A stretch of 64,000 bases of DNA from Blepharisma stoltei (Eukaryota; Ciliophora; Heterotrichea; Heterotrichida; Blepharismidae): contig CAJZBQ010000039.1 in NCBI GenBank assembly GCA_914767885.1, positions 124,001-188,000 on the forward strand, written 5' to 3'. A program made the position numbers and the translations under genes. The notes under the pieces were generated by a model. That model was not told the DNA's origin, searched no databases, and saw only the letters and a program-made list of their open reading frames with translations. This document shows, one piece after another, positions 42,308 to 53,322 of the stretch (position 1 is its first letter; each line of letters starts with the position of its first letter).

Positions 42308-42320
42308 TTTTTAATAATTA

Positions 42321-42632
42321 TTAATTTTCATCTATGTCAGAATTAAAGGACTCTTGGTATTCTTCTTTATATTGGGGCTCTGGGTTGTTTTCTATTTCTT
42401 CAATGGATTCTTCAAAAACGGCGCTGCCTGCTTCAATTTGGCTGGTTTCTGGGTTTTCGTAGACATTTAGGTCTGTGAATGGGATGCCTTCTTGCATGTC
42501 TTCTAGAGCTTGCTTGTAGGGGACTTTGTAGATGGACTGGTTGTAGCTGAAGAGTTGGGTCATTGCCCAGCTGAATTCTGATTTTTGGCTGATTATTCGG
42601 TGGATTCTGAGCTCTTCAATTATGATATTCAT
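42321..42632 (-). CDS. Hypothetical small acidic protein
   Basis: 103 residues. The N-terminal half is ordered-looking with aromatics (EFSWAMTQLFSYNQSIYK), the C-terminal half is acidic and probably disordered (EESIEEIENNPEPQYKEEYQE). Same strand as the RING gene, with its stop 14 bp upstream of the RING start, and 64 bp downstream of the long coiled-coil gene's stop. No family recognised. Confidence 0.65.
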   Translation of the reverse strand: MNIIIEELRIHRIISQKSEFSWAMTQLFSYNQSIYKVPYKQALEDMQEGIPFTDLNVYENPETSQIEAGSAVFEESIEEIENNPEPQYKEEYQESFNSDIDEN

Positions 42633-42696
42633 GGGGACTATGCCATTTTATATGAAAAATGTAGATGGGGATTTTTATTAAGAATTTATAACGTAT

Positions 42697-45600
42697 TTAC
42701 AACAGAGTGGATAAATCATTTCCTTGGCTTTTCTCCTCAACTCTGGACCCAATAACATCAATTTCATCCATCAGCAAGCTTCTAAGCCTTCTAATAACTC
42801 CTTCAATCTCAGATTTAGACAAAGGTTTCCAGTCTCTCAGCAAAAATCCAAGCTTTTCTATTATTTCTCCCTTTGTCACAGTGTCTTTTTCGTCAAGAAT
42901 TGACAATATTAAAGCTTCTCGTATTGAGTCTTTTTCTATCAAAATATTTTCTGATGTAAATAATTTTTCTAATGAATCCTTGTCATACTCTTCTAAATTT
43001 AAAATAAGCTCAATATATCCTATTTTGGCTTAATTTTCATTTATTTTCAATAAAAACGTCCAAACCCTTATTCAATTATTTTTTTTATATTTTTTTTTAT
43101 CCCTCACCACATTATAATTAAATCGTGTCCCTATTTCACATGCGGCGATTTCGACCAAACTTTTATCAATCTTTAAAATCCAGCTGTTTTCTTTATTATT
43201 ACTATCATAAGAGGTATCAGAAATATCATCCATTTCCATATTCGCCAATTCCTCTATAAGGACTGATACCAAAACCTGGTGGTCATTTTCGCCAAATCTT
43301 TTCATAAAGCAGTCATACTCATTTTGTGATAAATTTATGGCTTCTTGTGATAAAACTGTCTGTAAGTCGTCTAAATTGATGATCCCGATTTTATTTATGT
43401 CGATGTCACTGGATAATTAAAATATGGCGTCTTCGTCTGGGGCATGGCCTCTCGGCCATGCATACTCGACTCATATTTTAATTATATCCGGCAAGGTTTT
43501 GCATTTCAGAAACGGACGGCAATGCTAGGTAAGCAATTCTGGTTGTGCTCAGAGCCTAGCCCAAGTTTACTTTTCGGGAATGTTTTTTCCTCATGGGAAA
43601 GGAGGCACGCAAGTTGGAAAGGGGAAGCTCAGCCAAGTCCGTTAGGACCAATCGGGCAACTCCCTAGCGTGAAACTGGGCGTTACGTCCCAAGCTTCGTG
43701 TTTTTCCTTTTTGCCGAAAGCCTACCAGAAAATCCATTTTTTATGGATTTTCGGAATGGCAACCCATGTCCTCAAGCGAAGTAGCTCAGGCATGAGCCGC
43801 CTTAGTCAGCAACACTGCTCCGGAGGCGCGTACTGGAGATCGAGGCTGACTGGCCCCAGACGGTCGGCGAGCCCTATGCGGCGAAGAAGCAGCGGGAAGC
43901 TCTGGGAGGGGTCACCCCGTGAATGGCGTTAAATACAGAACCTAATAAGTTAAGTTAAGTTATTTATGTCGATGTCACTGACCCATTCTTGGATATCAAG
44001 TTTGTTTTGCATCAAAAAATATTTTATTTTCATCAAAAATGAGATGATAAGGCCTTCTTCTTCTTTGGGGTTAAGTTTGGCACTTTCCAGCTCAATTTTG
44101 TCGTCTGGGATGTAGACGTCTTCGTTAGGGTTTTCGAATTCTTGCTGCTCTTTGTAGGATTCTTCTTCGTTATAGTCTTTTTCTGATGAGATTTCTTGTA
44201 CTGGGTCGTTTTTTTCGAGAAATTCTTCTTCGTTTTTGGAGGTTTCGCTGTTTTTTGATTTAATTTCGCTTGATTCTGATTTTGCGTCACTTTTGATTGA
44301 TTCTTCAAGCTTCTTATAGGAGTCTTCAAGCTTTATGCCGACTTTGGTAGAAGCGACTTCAAAATCTTTTTGGCCATTTATAAGCTCTTTTTGAGCATTA
44401 ATTAGCTCTTTTTTCTTTGTATCTTCTATAGCTCTGCTATTTAAGTCTTTTATTTCTTTTTGAAGCTCAGCGATTATATAATTAATTCTGAATAGAATCT
44501 TATAATTTTTGATTTTTTAATATGAATAAATAGTGCAAAAATATGTTTTCATGATTTTTTTATAAGAAAAGGTATATTTTTTCTTGTCTTGTAGCCTTTT
44601 TTTCCATTGCACTCATTTCTAAATACAAATTTCTAATTTCTTCATCTTTATTTTTTACGACTTCATTAACTTTTTCTTCTTCTTCTCGAGCCAAGCTGCT
44701 TTGCATTGCGACATCATTTTTTTCTGGTTTTAGCTCGTTTATCTTTCTTTCGTCGTTTAGCTGGTTTTTTAATTTTTCAAGCTCGTCTTTCATCAATTTT
44801 TTGCTTGTGTCCTTCTCTGGGTCATTTTTCTTCAATTGTTTTTTTAAAGTTATTAATAATTAACTGTATATAACCCTCCTATTATAATTCTAGAAAAATA
44901 AATGCCTATTTTATCCTAGATAGATTAAATTTAGAATGGGTCTTCAGGATTTATTTCAGCCCCTCTCCCCTTCGCTAACTTCAGGCTACTCGCCCTAACC
45001 ATCGGGTTGCGCTTACACTCTTTTTTGTCGACGTCACCAAAAAATGGTGAGTCAGAATCTCCCAGGAGATTCACCAGGCACTTCCTTGAACAAGCCATAG
45101 TGGTTGACACTATCTACCCAGAGATGGGAGATAGGAGGCACCCCTAATCCTTATTCTGATCTCAATTACCCTTTGCATCCTGAAATGTGGGTTACCATGG
45201 TGAAATTGTCTCTAAGTCAGGATAAAAAACTCCTATCGTGGTGTCCTGACCAAATCGGACATATTTTTCAGGTATAATCTCCCTTAAACATAAAAAACCC
45301 AAAGGCATAGGTAAAGGGATGGGTCGGATAAGTCACCATTTCGTTTGTGCATTTTACCCTAGAAGATAATTTAAATTAAAAGTTTATGTGACCATTAGTG
45401 GCTAAACCCAGTAGCTGCTATCCAACTTGACTCCAAATATCGCCAATTTGAATTTCCGACCTGAATCACTAGTGTAGAGCTACCACCTCTAGAATGCCCC
45501 GATAGTCCTGATTAGAGAATACTATGTGATAGGCAAATCTATCTAGCCCATTTGATAGAGACAGGAAAACCTTCAGCGAGAAACAAAACTTCCCTCTTTG

Positions 45601-46441
45601 GCAAGGCTTCCCCAAACCTGAAGGCCTACTTCAAAAAAGACAAGCTCCTGCTTTCAGCTTCATTAGTATAGGCCCTACCTGCTCCACAAAGAGTCAAATT
45701 TCCATCAACCTCACCTTTTATTTCTTCCTAGAAGATAGGACATTTAATTAATAGCATTACAAATTTTAAGTCAAAATGATTAAAAATCCTATACAATCTC
45801 TTCACTTTTCAACGCATCAGAATCTTGGTAAAATCTTAAAGCTTGCTGTAACTGTTCCCTTTCATTTTGTAATTGTTCTAAAAATCCTGAATTATCAGGC
45901 CAAGGCTTCTTATCATTGACGACTTCCATAAGCATTCTTTTCAGCCTCATGCATTCATTGGCATATTGCTGCAATTCTTCACCCATTTCTTGCATTTTGG
46001 TAAGTCGTGTTGATCTTTTTAATAAATCAAGCTCTTTGTCTTTGGCTTGGCATTAATTATTAATATGGCCTGCCTTTTTGTTATAATTAGAATATTTTAA
46101 TTATTTTTAATGGACGCTAAAGGAGATATAGATAATTAATAAAATTTGGCTTGCAGTTCAGCTTTAACATCACGAATAACAGTTTTCAAGTTTTCTACTA
46201 GGTGGGAGGTGGATTTTATATCTGGGGAAGTGCTTTGCTGGTTTTTTTCAAGCTCTTTTTCTAGCTGAGATAGTTTTGTCTTCAATTGAGTGTTTTCTTC
46301 AGATATAGTGTTGCAGAGCTGCTTTAAAATGAGATTTTCTTCATATAAGCGTTCTTTATCTATATTAATCTGCCTTGGCCGAATCCTAGAAACATATGCT
46401 GGATCTGAAAATGCCATTGAAGTCTTACCCCTTTTTTTCAT
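42697..46441 (-). CDS. Coiled-coil protein with degenerate EF-hand-like motif, split by five IESs
   Basis: Reverse-strand segments 46441-46145, 46040-45792, 44850-44575, 44474-43965, 43395-43088 and 43015-42697 sum to 1959 nt, an exact multiple of three, giving 652 residues. Coiled coil dominates residues about 25-330, an acidic linker follows, then helical modules. One contains DINKIGIINLDDL, close to an EF-hand loop but lacking the usual residue 5 ligand. The C-terminal module begins IEKDSIREALILSIL. Probably a ciliary or basal-body structural protein; no orthologue is identified. One join uses a non-TA repeat and one lies in a retroelement target duplication. Confidence 0.85.
43016..43087. 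other. Short IES (72 bp)
   Basis: TA at 43016-43017 and 43088-43089; joins DKKKY to IELILNLEEYDK in phase. AT-rich. Confidence 0.82.
43396..43964. mobile_element. SINE-like retroelement acting as IES, with 21-bp target-site duplication
   Basis: Coding sequence at 43391-43411 is repeated exactly at 43960-43980. The 548-bp body starts GATAATTAAAATATGGCGTC and ends in repeated TTAAG (AAGTTAAGTTAAG). Homologous to 27441-28011. The duplication contains TA dinucleotides; excision there restores one uninterrupted coding copy (SDIDINKIG). The 5' end forms a hairpin (AATTAAAATATG against CATATTTTAATT). Confidence 0.93.
44475..44574. other. IES (100 bp)
   Basis: TA at 44475-44476 and 44575-44576; joins TRQEKI to IAELQKEIKDL in phase. 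AT-rich. Confidence 0.82.
44851..45791. mobile_element. Large IES (941 bp) with two GC-richer elements
   Basis: TA at 44851-44852 and 45792-45793; joins SEEIV to TLKKQLKKND in phase (neighbouring TA pairs also fit). 45380-45720 is a forward copy of dispersed family 3 (ACAAAACTTCCCTCTTTGG, GAAGGCCTACTTCAAA). 44940-45350 is a distinct GC-richer stretch containing a GTCGACGTCACC palindromic block. Confidence 0.8.
46041..46144. other. IES (104 bp) bounded by a 9-bp repeat without TA
   Basis: TTTGGCTTG occurs at 46041-46049 and 46145-46153. Removing one repeat and the spacer joins ELQAK to DKELDLL on the reverse strand in frame. No TA pair in the correct phases was found at these junctions. Confidence 0.75.
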
Positions 46442-47245
46442 TTTTTTTTATCAGGGAAAACTGTTTTTATTTAAAATTTTTTTTTTATATTTTTGAAAAG
46501 AAAGTTAGGAAGATAATTTGTTTTTGCAATTGGACGCATGTCAGTTGATCCACGGATTTTAGGAGTACTTTGAGATTTAGAGATGGAAAAAGGCCTCTGA
46601 CTTAAAGGCTTGAGATTTATGTGATTGATCTGGTTTAAAGGCTGCCTGCATAAGTGTTACATTTATGGACGTTTTAGCTGATATTTTTAAATATTAATAT
46701 AATAGAAAAATAAGCTAGGAGGATAAAGAAAATAGTTAGATAATAAGGCTATTTGTAGCTTAATTTGATATTCATATTAGTTTTACAAAATTTTTACTCA
46801 GAATTTCAATTTATGAGATAATTTTTTATCATTTTTTTATTTTCAATAGGAAAGTATAGTCAGTGACACTGACTGGCACGGGGTGCTTTTGGCTCAAAAC
46901 TGAGCCAAAACCACCCCGTGCCAGTCGGTGTCACTAATATATATCTTTTTCTCATTAAAATGCAGCTTGGGATTCTCTTACACTTCCCCTTCTGTGACCG
47001 AGCAAAAACAATGGAAAAATCCTAATCGTTTAGAGAAAAGCTTATTAGCAGCAATTTACGTTTTTGTATTAAATAAGTAAAATAAATTTTATTAAGTTTT
47101 AAAGGGCTTTTCTAAATTTTGCAAATTATTGTGATGCTTATAAAAAATCAGCTTCTTTCCTAGTGACCAAATATAATTTGATAGCTCAAAGGATCAAAGG
47201 AGGTTTATAAGATAATTACTCTCAATAATAAAATTATTTTAAACA
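46442..47245. other. Divergent intergenic region with a hairpin
   Basis: AT-rich. Contains the palindrome at 46860-46937 and, at 46979-47020, a fragment resembling the MITE terminus (TTCCCCTTCTGTGACCGAGC then AAAACAATGGAAAAATCC) without a partner end recognised. Confidence 0.55.
46860..46937. mobile_element. Small palindromic element (about 75 bp)
   Basis: AGTGACACTGACTGGCACGG / CCGTGCCAGTCGGTGTCACT with inner GGTGCTTTTGGCTCA / TGAGCCAAAACCACC and a 4-base loop near 46898. Flanked by TA on both sides. GC-rich against AT-rich surroundings. Confidence 0.88.
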
Positions 47246-49152
47246 ATGTATGAAGGAGATTCTACTTGCCAAACCCCAACTCTTCCTAAAATTAAAAACA
47301 CTCGAAGGCTCCAAATAGGTCCAGACACTGTTATAAATTAAATTGAATGGGTATGCTGATCATAAACGGGTAAACCCACTAGCCCCCACCTTGGTTCCTA
47401 AATGCCGCCATTTGGATTTTTGACCTGAACCACCTGTACAAAGGATTAGCCCACTAGGGCAGAGCTACCACCTGCAGAGTGGCCGATGTCCCGATGAGAG
47501 AGGACCATATGAAGCAAAACCCACTACTAGGAACAGGAAAACCTCGGGAGGAACAAAACTTCCCTCTTCAGCCAATCATCTCCAAGCATGAAGGCCTACT
47601 TCAAAAGGGCCAGAGGCCTACGTCTCCATTTTATTTCTCGACACCATTATAGGAATTCCACGAAGTCTAATAAATTCACGCATATCAATTCCTACAATTC
47701 CACTTACTAAAAGTGTACCATCATTAAGAATTTTCCATAATAACACAGAAAATCTCACAGAGACAAAAACGAACTTTATTGATGAGCTTATTCAAAGATT
47801 TTCTATAGCATCAGTATTTTTATCAAGGTAAATTAGATTTATATATTTCCTAGAATTTAATGGACTTTTATATAAGGAATTTTTTCATTTTATAAAAATT
47901 TCTTATAACTTTTAGTAAAGCCTTTTCTGCAGGGGAAAACATAGAATTCATTGACATTGTTAACAAAGTCCAAAGAATAAAGCCTTTAGTTCTATTTTGG
48001 GAAATTAAAAGAACGGAAGGTTTCATTCCTGAGGCACGAGTAGGCGCTACTATGTCAGTTGTAAATGGGAACATTTATCTATTTGGCGGACAATCTGGAG
48101 ACAGGATAAACGACATTAAAATGCTTGACTATAAAAATTATCATTGAGAAGGCGTAAACCCATCTTCAAATTCAAATAAAATGCAAGAATACCCTGAGCC
48201 AAGGGTTGGACACACTACAATTTCATATAAAAATTCAATCGTGGTATATGGAGGAGGTGCCGCTTTTAATCAGACGTTACATATAAGGGCTTGTTTCCCA
48301 CTTATCCATGCATTTGATACAGTGAATCTACAGTGACAAGCCCACAAGCCGCTTGGTAGGCTTCCAGATGCCAGGAGAAACCATGGGGCAGTTTTAATTG
48401 GCAGCACAATGATTGTATATGGTGGGATTGACAGTAACAGTAAAATTTTGAACGATTTGTGTGGGCTAAATTTAGAGTCAATGCAATGGTTTTTAACTAA
48501 AGTAGAAAAAGGGTCTGTGAAGCCAGGCCCAAGACATTCATTTTCTTTTACTTCAGTTTATCATTGTGGAATGCTGAGGCAGTTTACAAATGATATCTTT
48601 TCGCTGCCAAATGTATATGATGATGTTTTTACAAGGAAAACCTCAGGGATTTACTTATTCGGAGGAATGAACCATCATGGAGTAATTTTTAATGATTTAT
48701 TTATGCTGCAGCCTAAGCGTAAAAGTATAAGAGATGACGAAAGTATATTAAGATGGATAAAATTAGAACCATCTGGAAATGTCCCATTGCCGAGATATAA
48801 CCATTCAGCAGTCCTATGTGGAGGGCATCTATATATAATTGGTGGGAGAAATGACTCAACTTCATTTGAAACGACTGGAAATGAAGTAAGTGACATTTCT
48901 GCTTATAATATAGCAAGCTGCCGATGGGAAACTTTGCTATTAAAAGGGCAAAAGCCTGGACCAAGACATGGAGCTTCAGCTGTCTCAATTGGTAGTAAAA
49001 TCCTTTATTTTGGAGGGATGGGAAAAGACCGGTTTTGCCAAACTTTATTGTTTTCATTAGAAACAGACCAAAATAATGCTCAGGAGCTTATCAAGCTATG
49101 GGATGAAGAAGAAAATCATAGGAAAAATAAAGAAGAAATCACTATGAAATAG
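47246..49152 (+). CDS. Kelch-repeat protein, split by two IESs
   Basis: Segments 47246-47335, 47652-47805 and 47918-49152 give 492 residues. After a Ser/Thr/Pro-rich N-terminus come five or six kelch blades: ARVGATMSVVNGNIYLFGGQSGD, PRVGHTTISYKNSIVVYGGG, RRNHGAVLIGSTMIVYGGIDSN, GIYLFGGMNHHG, PRYNHSAVLCGGHLYIIGGRN and PRHGASAVSIGSKILYFGGMG, all with GG and downstream Trp (two by TGA). Typical beta-propeller adaptor or actin/ubiquitin-ligase-associated protein; specific role unknown. Both joins are in phase. Confidence 0.9.
47334..47649. mobile_element. Family-3 GC-rich element as IES (316 bp)
   Basis: TA at 47334-47335 and 47650-47651; joins DTVI to GIPRSLINS. Flanks GACACTGTTATA and GACACCATTATA may be a diverged duplication. 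Body homologous to 45380-45720 and, in reverse, 16560 and 33010. Confidence 0.85.
47804..47915. other. IES (112 bp) in the kelch gene
   Basis: TA at 47804-47805 and 47916-47917; joins IQRFS to KAFSAGENIEF in phase. AT-rich. Confidence 0.82.
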
Positions 49153-50075
49153 TTAAGCACTTAGCTAGTTATTCAGATTTTAAAGTTTCCCTTCTTCAGG
49201 AGGGTGTTAGGCTGAAGCTAAACTTTTAAATTACAAGTTATGAGGTCAGCAGCCATCTTCTCTTGCAAGTAGACAATTCACCAAAAGAGCCAGAAGGTCT
49301 CCACTGGTTGCGTTGACCTCTACTGAACCTGACTCCAGCACGTATTTCGCATAATTTTATCCTCCTCAGGTGTGTCAGGAATAAAGCTATATGTCTCCTT
49401 TCGTTTTAGGCTACCAAATTACTCTATGCGGTAATCATATTGGCACTGTGGATAAAGGTACGTGAAAAACTAAACCTCATAATAATAAATGTTTTGGAGG
49501 AGGAATGGCTCGGGGCAGCCACTTCCTTACCTAGTCATGACATTTTTTTGGCCAGGTGACGCCAAAACAAAAAGGCGTAACCTGGCAAGAAAGTTTCAGG
49601 GGGTGAGTTTTGCTAACAAAATTGGCCTTTCCCTAGGCCCTTGAGGTGTGGGCAACAATTTTGGACGGACTTCACGGCGAGAAGGAAGTGAGGATGCCTC
49701 GTGCGGAGCTTGGGGCGTGAAGAAGGCGCGGAACATCATCTCCAGAGCCAATACCCCTCTGGAGTAGGAACCTGTGGCCGCTAGGTCCGGAAGCTAAAGG
49801 AACAAGGGTCTCCCCTGTAGATGGTGACGTCACCATTTTTGAGGAAGTCACCAGAAAAGATGGAAGCATAGTGATGAGAATTTAATTTAGCTGGAAATGA
49901 GTTGGTTTGTGCTGAGTGGAAGATGCTTGGCGTGATGCTGATGTGCTGATGGTGCTGATGGTGCTAATGACGCTACTGGTGCTGATGGTGCTGATTTGGT
50001 GGTAATGTAGGGTAGGGTAACCGTAATTCTTCTTCTTCTTCTTCTTACCTAGTCATTTTATTATTATCATCATCT
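49153..50075. other. Non-genic region with GC-richer elements
   Basis: 49180-49525 and 49539-50043 are GC-richer than neighbours and code for nothing recognisable. (GTGCTGATG)-type and (CTT)n simple repeats lie at 49925-49995 and 50028-50046. Confidence 0.55.
49539..50043 (+). mobile_element. SINE-like element (505 bp) flanked by 13-bp direct repeats, intergenic
   Basis: CTTACCTAGTCAT occurs at 49526-49538 and 50044-50056. The interval ends in a (TTC)n tail directly before the second copy and has a hairpin near its start (GCCAGGT..GACGCC against GGCGTAACCTGGC). This fits retroposition; no copy elsewhere in the window was recognised. Confidence 0.6.
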
Positions 50076-50234
50076 ATGAAATTATTACAAAAAGGAAAAT
50101 TACAGTCTGCAGCTAAGGTAGTTTTAACAAAAATTGGGATGAAAGCTTTAAGTGAAATAGGCATAGGCCCAATTCTCGTATGCTTTAGATATTATGCATT
50201 TCATCCAAGAAAACTTGGTCGAAAATCTGAATAG
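50076..50234 (+). CDS. Possible small protein
   Basis: 52 residues from the ATG at 50076 to a TAG, basic with a hydrophobic centre (IGIGPILVCF) and a basic end (FHPRKLGRKSE). Codon use looks coding, but the frame is short and begins just beyond the element at 49539. It could also be the last exon of a gene disrupted by that element. Low certainty. Confidence 0.4.
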   Translation: MKLLQKGKLQSAAKVVLTKIGMKALSEIGIGPILVCFRYYAFHPRKLGRKSE

Positions 50235-50405
50235 TTCAGTTTTTTATCAAAAAAATTCTAACAAAATTGCCTTGAGGAAATACCATCAAAAGCATCCGAA
50301 CATTTGACAAGAAACCAAGTGAAATATAGCACTCATATAACTATATTAATTTAAAATTATTTTGTAATTAAATAAATCCTTAACTTTACCTAATAAAATT
50401 TCTTA

Positions 50406-50939
50406 ATGTATGCTCCTAACTCAATTCATGGAAAACTCGGTAGAAGAAATGAAGAAGGCAGCATAGGAGCTCTTTTAAGCGAAGTCAACGATACAATTGA
50501 AAAGCTAAACAGCTGAAAAGAAGAAGAAAAACGATTAGATGAAGAATTCAATAAAAAGCTTCTGGTTCATAACAACCCAAGCCAAGAAATCGCAGATGAA
50601 GAAGAAAAAGAAGAGCACGTTGATTTAAAAGAAATAAATATTGACAATATTAGGCACAGGCAGATTGAAATGGTTAAAGTAACAGATGTCAGTGTCCCAG
50701 GAAAAAATAAGAACGATTTCTCTTATAATATTGATGGATCAAGCCTTTATGAGGTCGGGACAAAGCTGAATGAAATGCTATCAGAATGAAAAGACAGTGT
50801 GGATATTATTGATAATAATAAGAATAAAGCAGAGAAAGGAGAAGAATGAGAAAAAATTGAGGATATTGAGAAAGAGTTAGCTGAGCTAGAAAGTATGCTG
50901 GATTCAGTAGGATCTGGAGATAATATAGAAGACTCTTAA
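50406..50939 (+). CDS. Hypothetical coiled-coil protein visible only with UGA=Trp
   Basis: 177 residues from the ATG at 50406 to TAA, interrupted in the standard code by three TGA codons that read as Trp in helical contexts (KLNSWKEEEKRL, EMLSEWKDSVDI, EEWEKIEDIE). Acidic, with coiled-coil ends and a more ordered middle (IDNIRHRQIEMVKV). No family recognised. The regular Glu/Lys pattern across all three TGAs makes this a convincing gene. Confidence 0.78.
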
Positions 50940-51065
50940 AAGAACTTGTCTTTATATTTATCAAAATTAATAATATTAATTTTCATCAATTATTAATTAT
51001 CATCTGGGAATTAAACAAAATTTATCAATAGATGTTGCATTACTTAACTATAAAAAACAATCCAT

Positions 51066-53322
51066 ATGATGAATAATATGGCAACAGACAAATTGAGAAT
51101 TTCAGGTGCCAGACCAATAAACAGGCCTATAAATAACAAAATTAGTGAAGAATGGAACGACAGATTTTGGCTAGACAAAATTCCTAATTATGAAGGAGCT
51201 GCACTATTTAGTAAAACTCAAGGAGCAAAGCGAAAAATCATCAGAAGCACGAAAACTAGTACTCATCAGCTGCCAAAAATAGCCAGTTCTAGCTCTTCAC
51301 ATATAGTTTCGAAATTTAAATTAGATATAACTGAGGACCAAATATTGAGCTTAAAAGAAGAGCTGGATTTTCTATGAAATTCTTACGAAATCCCATATTT
51401 TCACAGAAACCGCTTCCAAGCTCGATTCATTTCGATCCCTTCTGCTACTTTATCTGCGAATCAGATAGCAAAAGAAATTTATGAATTAAATAAAGGAATT
51501 GCTCCAATTTTACGTGCAATAAATTCCACAAATTCTAGAGAGATGATTTTATCTAACTCGCCCCCGTGAGTGAACAAAAAAATTTTGTTCACTCACGGAG
51601 GGGGGGTTAATTTTTTTTCGAAATTTAAAAAAATCCTAATTCGCAAAAATTGGAAAGTAAATATTAATTTAATTTATAAAATTTATGTTTTAAATAGCAA
51701 TTCGTTTAAAAATTAAATAGAATTAGCTCTAGATTTCATTATATTAATTATCATTTATATATCAAAATTATTTTCCATAAAACATTTTTCTATTAAAAAA
51801 ATTTTTGTTCACTCACGGAGGGTGGGTTTTTGGGCAAAAAATAGCGATTTTTCTAATGGTTTTGTTCACTCACGGAGGGGGGGAGTAAGCTGAAAAAAGA
51901 AATAGAAGAAATTGAAGAAAAAAATGATGAGCATGTTCTACAAGAAATCAGTGAAAACATAAGAAATTTAAGACTGAGGAGCTTAGAAATTATTGACGCT
52001 GTAAAAAAGTGACGAGAACAAATTGGTGACCGATCTGCTGAATTTTTGTGGGAAAATCAAGATTATTTAGAAAAAATGAAAAACGATATAGAGTTTTTAT
52101 TAGAAGGCCGTATATTAGATTATTTTAGCATCCCTCATCATTCCAATACATTTACAATTACAGCTCATAGAATAGGTTTAAAAGAATTAAACCTCCATCG
52201 TAGCATTGATAAATTTCCTTCAAAATTACTTCTCAGCAAATCTCCAAGAACAGTTACAAAATCAGCTGAAAAATATTTAGGCCTAAATCCGAAAAAAGTG
52301 GCTCCTTTTCAAAAAAAGCTGCCTCCTTCAGAGTCTCCGCCTTTAATCCAAGAGCCTAATGAATCTCCGAAATCTGAGCGCCCCAGCCAATATGAGTCTT
52401 CAGATGAAGATGAAAATGAGCAAAAAGCTAACACGAAACTCTAAAAAATTTTAATTTAAGAAAATTTCCATTATTTTTAAATAAAATTATAAAGGAAAAT
52501 TTAAGACACCACAAAACTTTCTAATGAGATTACGAATAATTTGATTTCGAAATTAATTGATATCCAATGCACACAAATAACTATTGATGGGGTCAAAGAA
52601 ATGATAGCAGCCGCACTTGTGCTATTTACATCGTCAATTCTAGACAAATTTTTAACCGAAGTTTTGTCAGAAATGATCCCACAAGTAGCTTGGGAAGCAA
52701 AACAAGAAATTACTGATACAGAATATATCGATTTTCAGGTACAAATATTAAGAGCTGTGCTAGAAGAAGAGCTTTTAGAAGCTGCAAATGAAACAGCGAA
52801 ATATCAAATAGCTGATTTACTTTCGAGTGAATACTCTCTATGCATCCCAATAGGTGAAATAGTTGAGGAATCAATTGCAGAAGAAAAAGAATGAAATGAG
52901 AGAATAGTCCATGAGGTTTTTATTGACATTATGTCAATATTAGTAGAAGAAGATTGGCTTGAAATTTTATGTGAAGATCAATTGAGCTATGCAAGGTTAG
53001 ATGATATGTGAAAAATTTTGCCTTTAAATGTACAGGCAACTATATATATATTTTAATATATTAAATATAATTTTATTTATTTTAGGAAATATTAATTAGA
53101 ATTTAATAAAAATGACCATATAAAACTGAGAGACCAAAAATAATCGGAAAAATAGCTGAGGACATTTATTTTCAGTTTTTGAACGATTATGTTGGAAAGG
53201 TCTGGGTCGAAAGCATTTTGAATTACGCCATATGCGATGCAGGAGGTGACGAAAGTTTAGAAGTTATCATGCCGTTAACTGAAAATAAAAGAAAAGAGGG
53301 AAGGCGAGGTACAAAAATTTAA
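51066..53322 (+). CDS. Hypothetical conserved protein, paralogue of 26286-28808, split by three IESs
   Basis: Segments 51066-51555, 51888-52430, 52524-53046 and 53121-53322 sum to 1758 nt, giving 585 residues. Shared blocks with the 26286 gene are listed there. This copy has a longer Ser/Pro-rich linker before the second conserved region (ESPPLIQEPNESPKSERPSQ). Trp by TGA at DFLWNSY, VKKWREQ, KEWNERI and DDMWKIL. The MITE join (REMILS to KLKKEIEEIEEK) and the final join (ATIY to KTERPKIIG) are firm; 52429-52521 is the phase-consistent choice. No known family; a cytoskeletal or ciliary role would be a guess. Confidence 0.87.
51554..51885. mobile_element. MITE-type IES (332 bp)
   Basis: TA at 51554-51555 and 51886-51887. 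Left: GCCCCCGTGAGTGAAC directly facing TTCACTCACGGAGGGG (hairpin). Right: two copies of TTCACTCACGGAGGG about 60 bp apart. Same orientation as 57828, opposite to 11680 and 58343. Confidence 0.93.
52429..52521. other. IES (93 bp)
   Basis: TA at 52429-52430 and 52522-52523; joins NEQKA to NEITNNLISKL in phase. Lies near, but not at, the place where the paralogue carries its SINE-like IES. Confidence 0.7.
53045..53118. other. Short IES (74 bp)
   Basis: TA at 53045-53046 and 53119-53120; joins VQATIY to KTERPKIIGKIAED, matching the uninterrupted paralogue block QLYKTDREKIHNKIAED. Confidence 0.88.
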
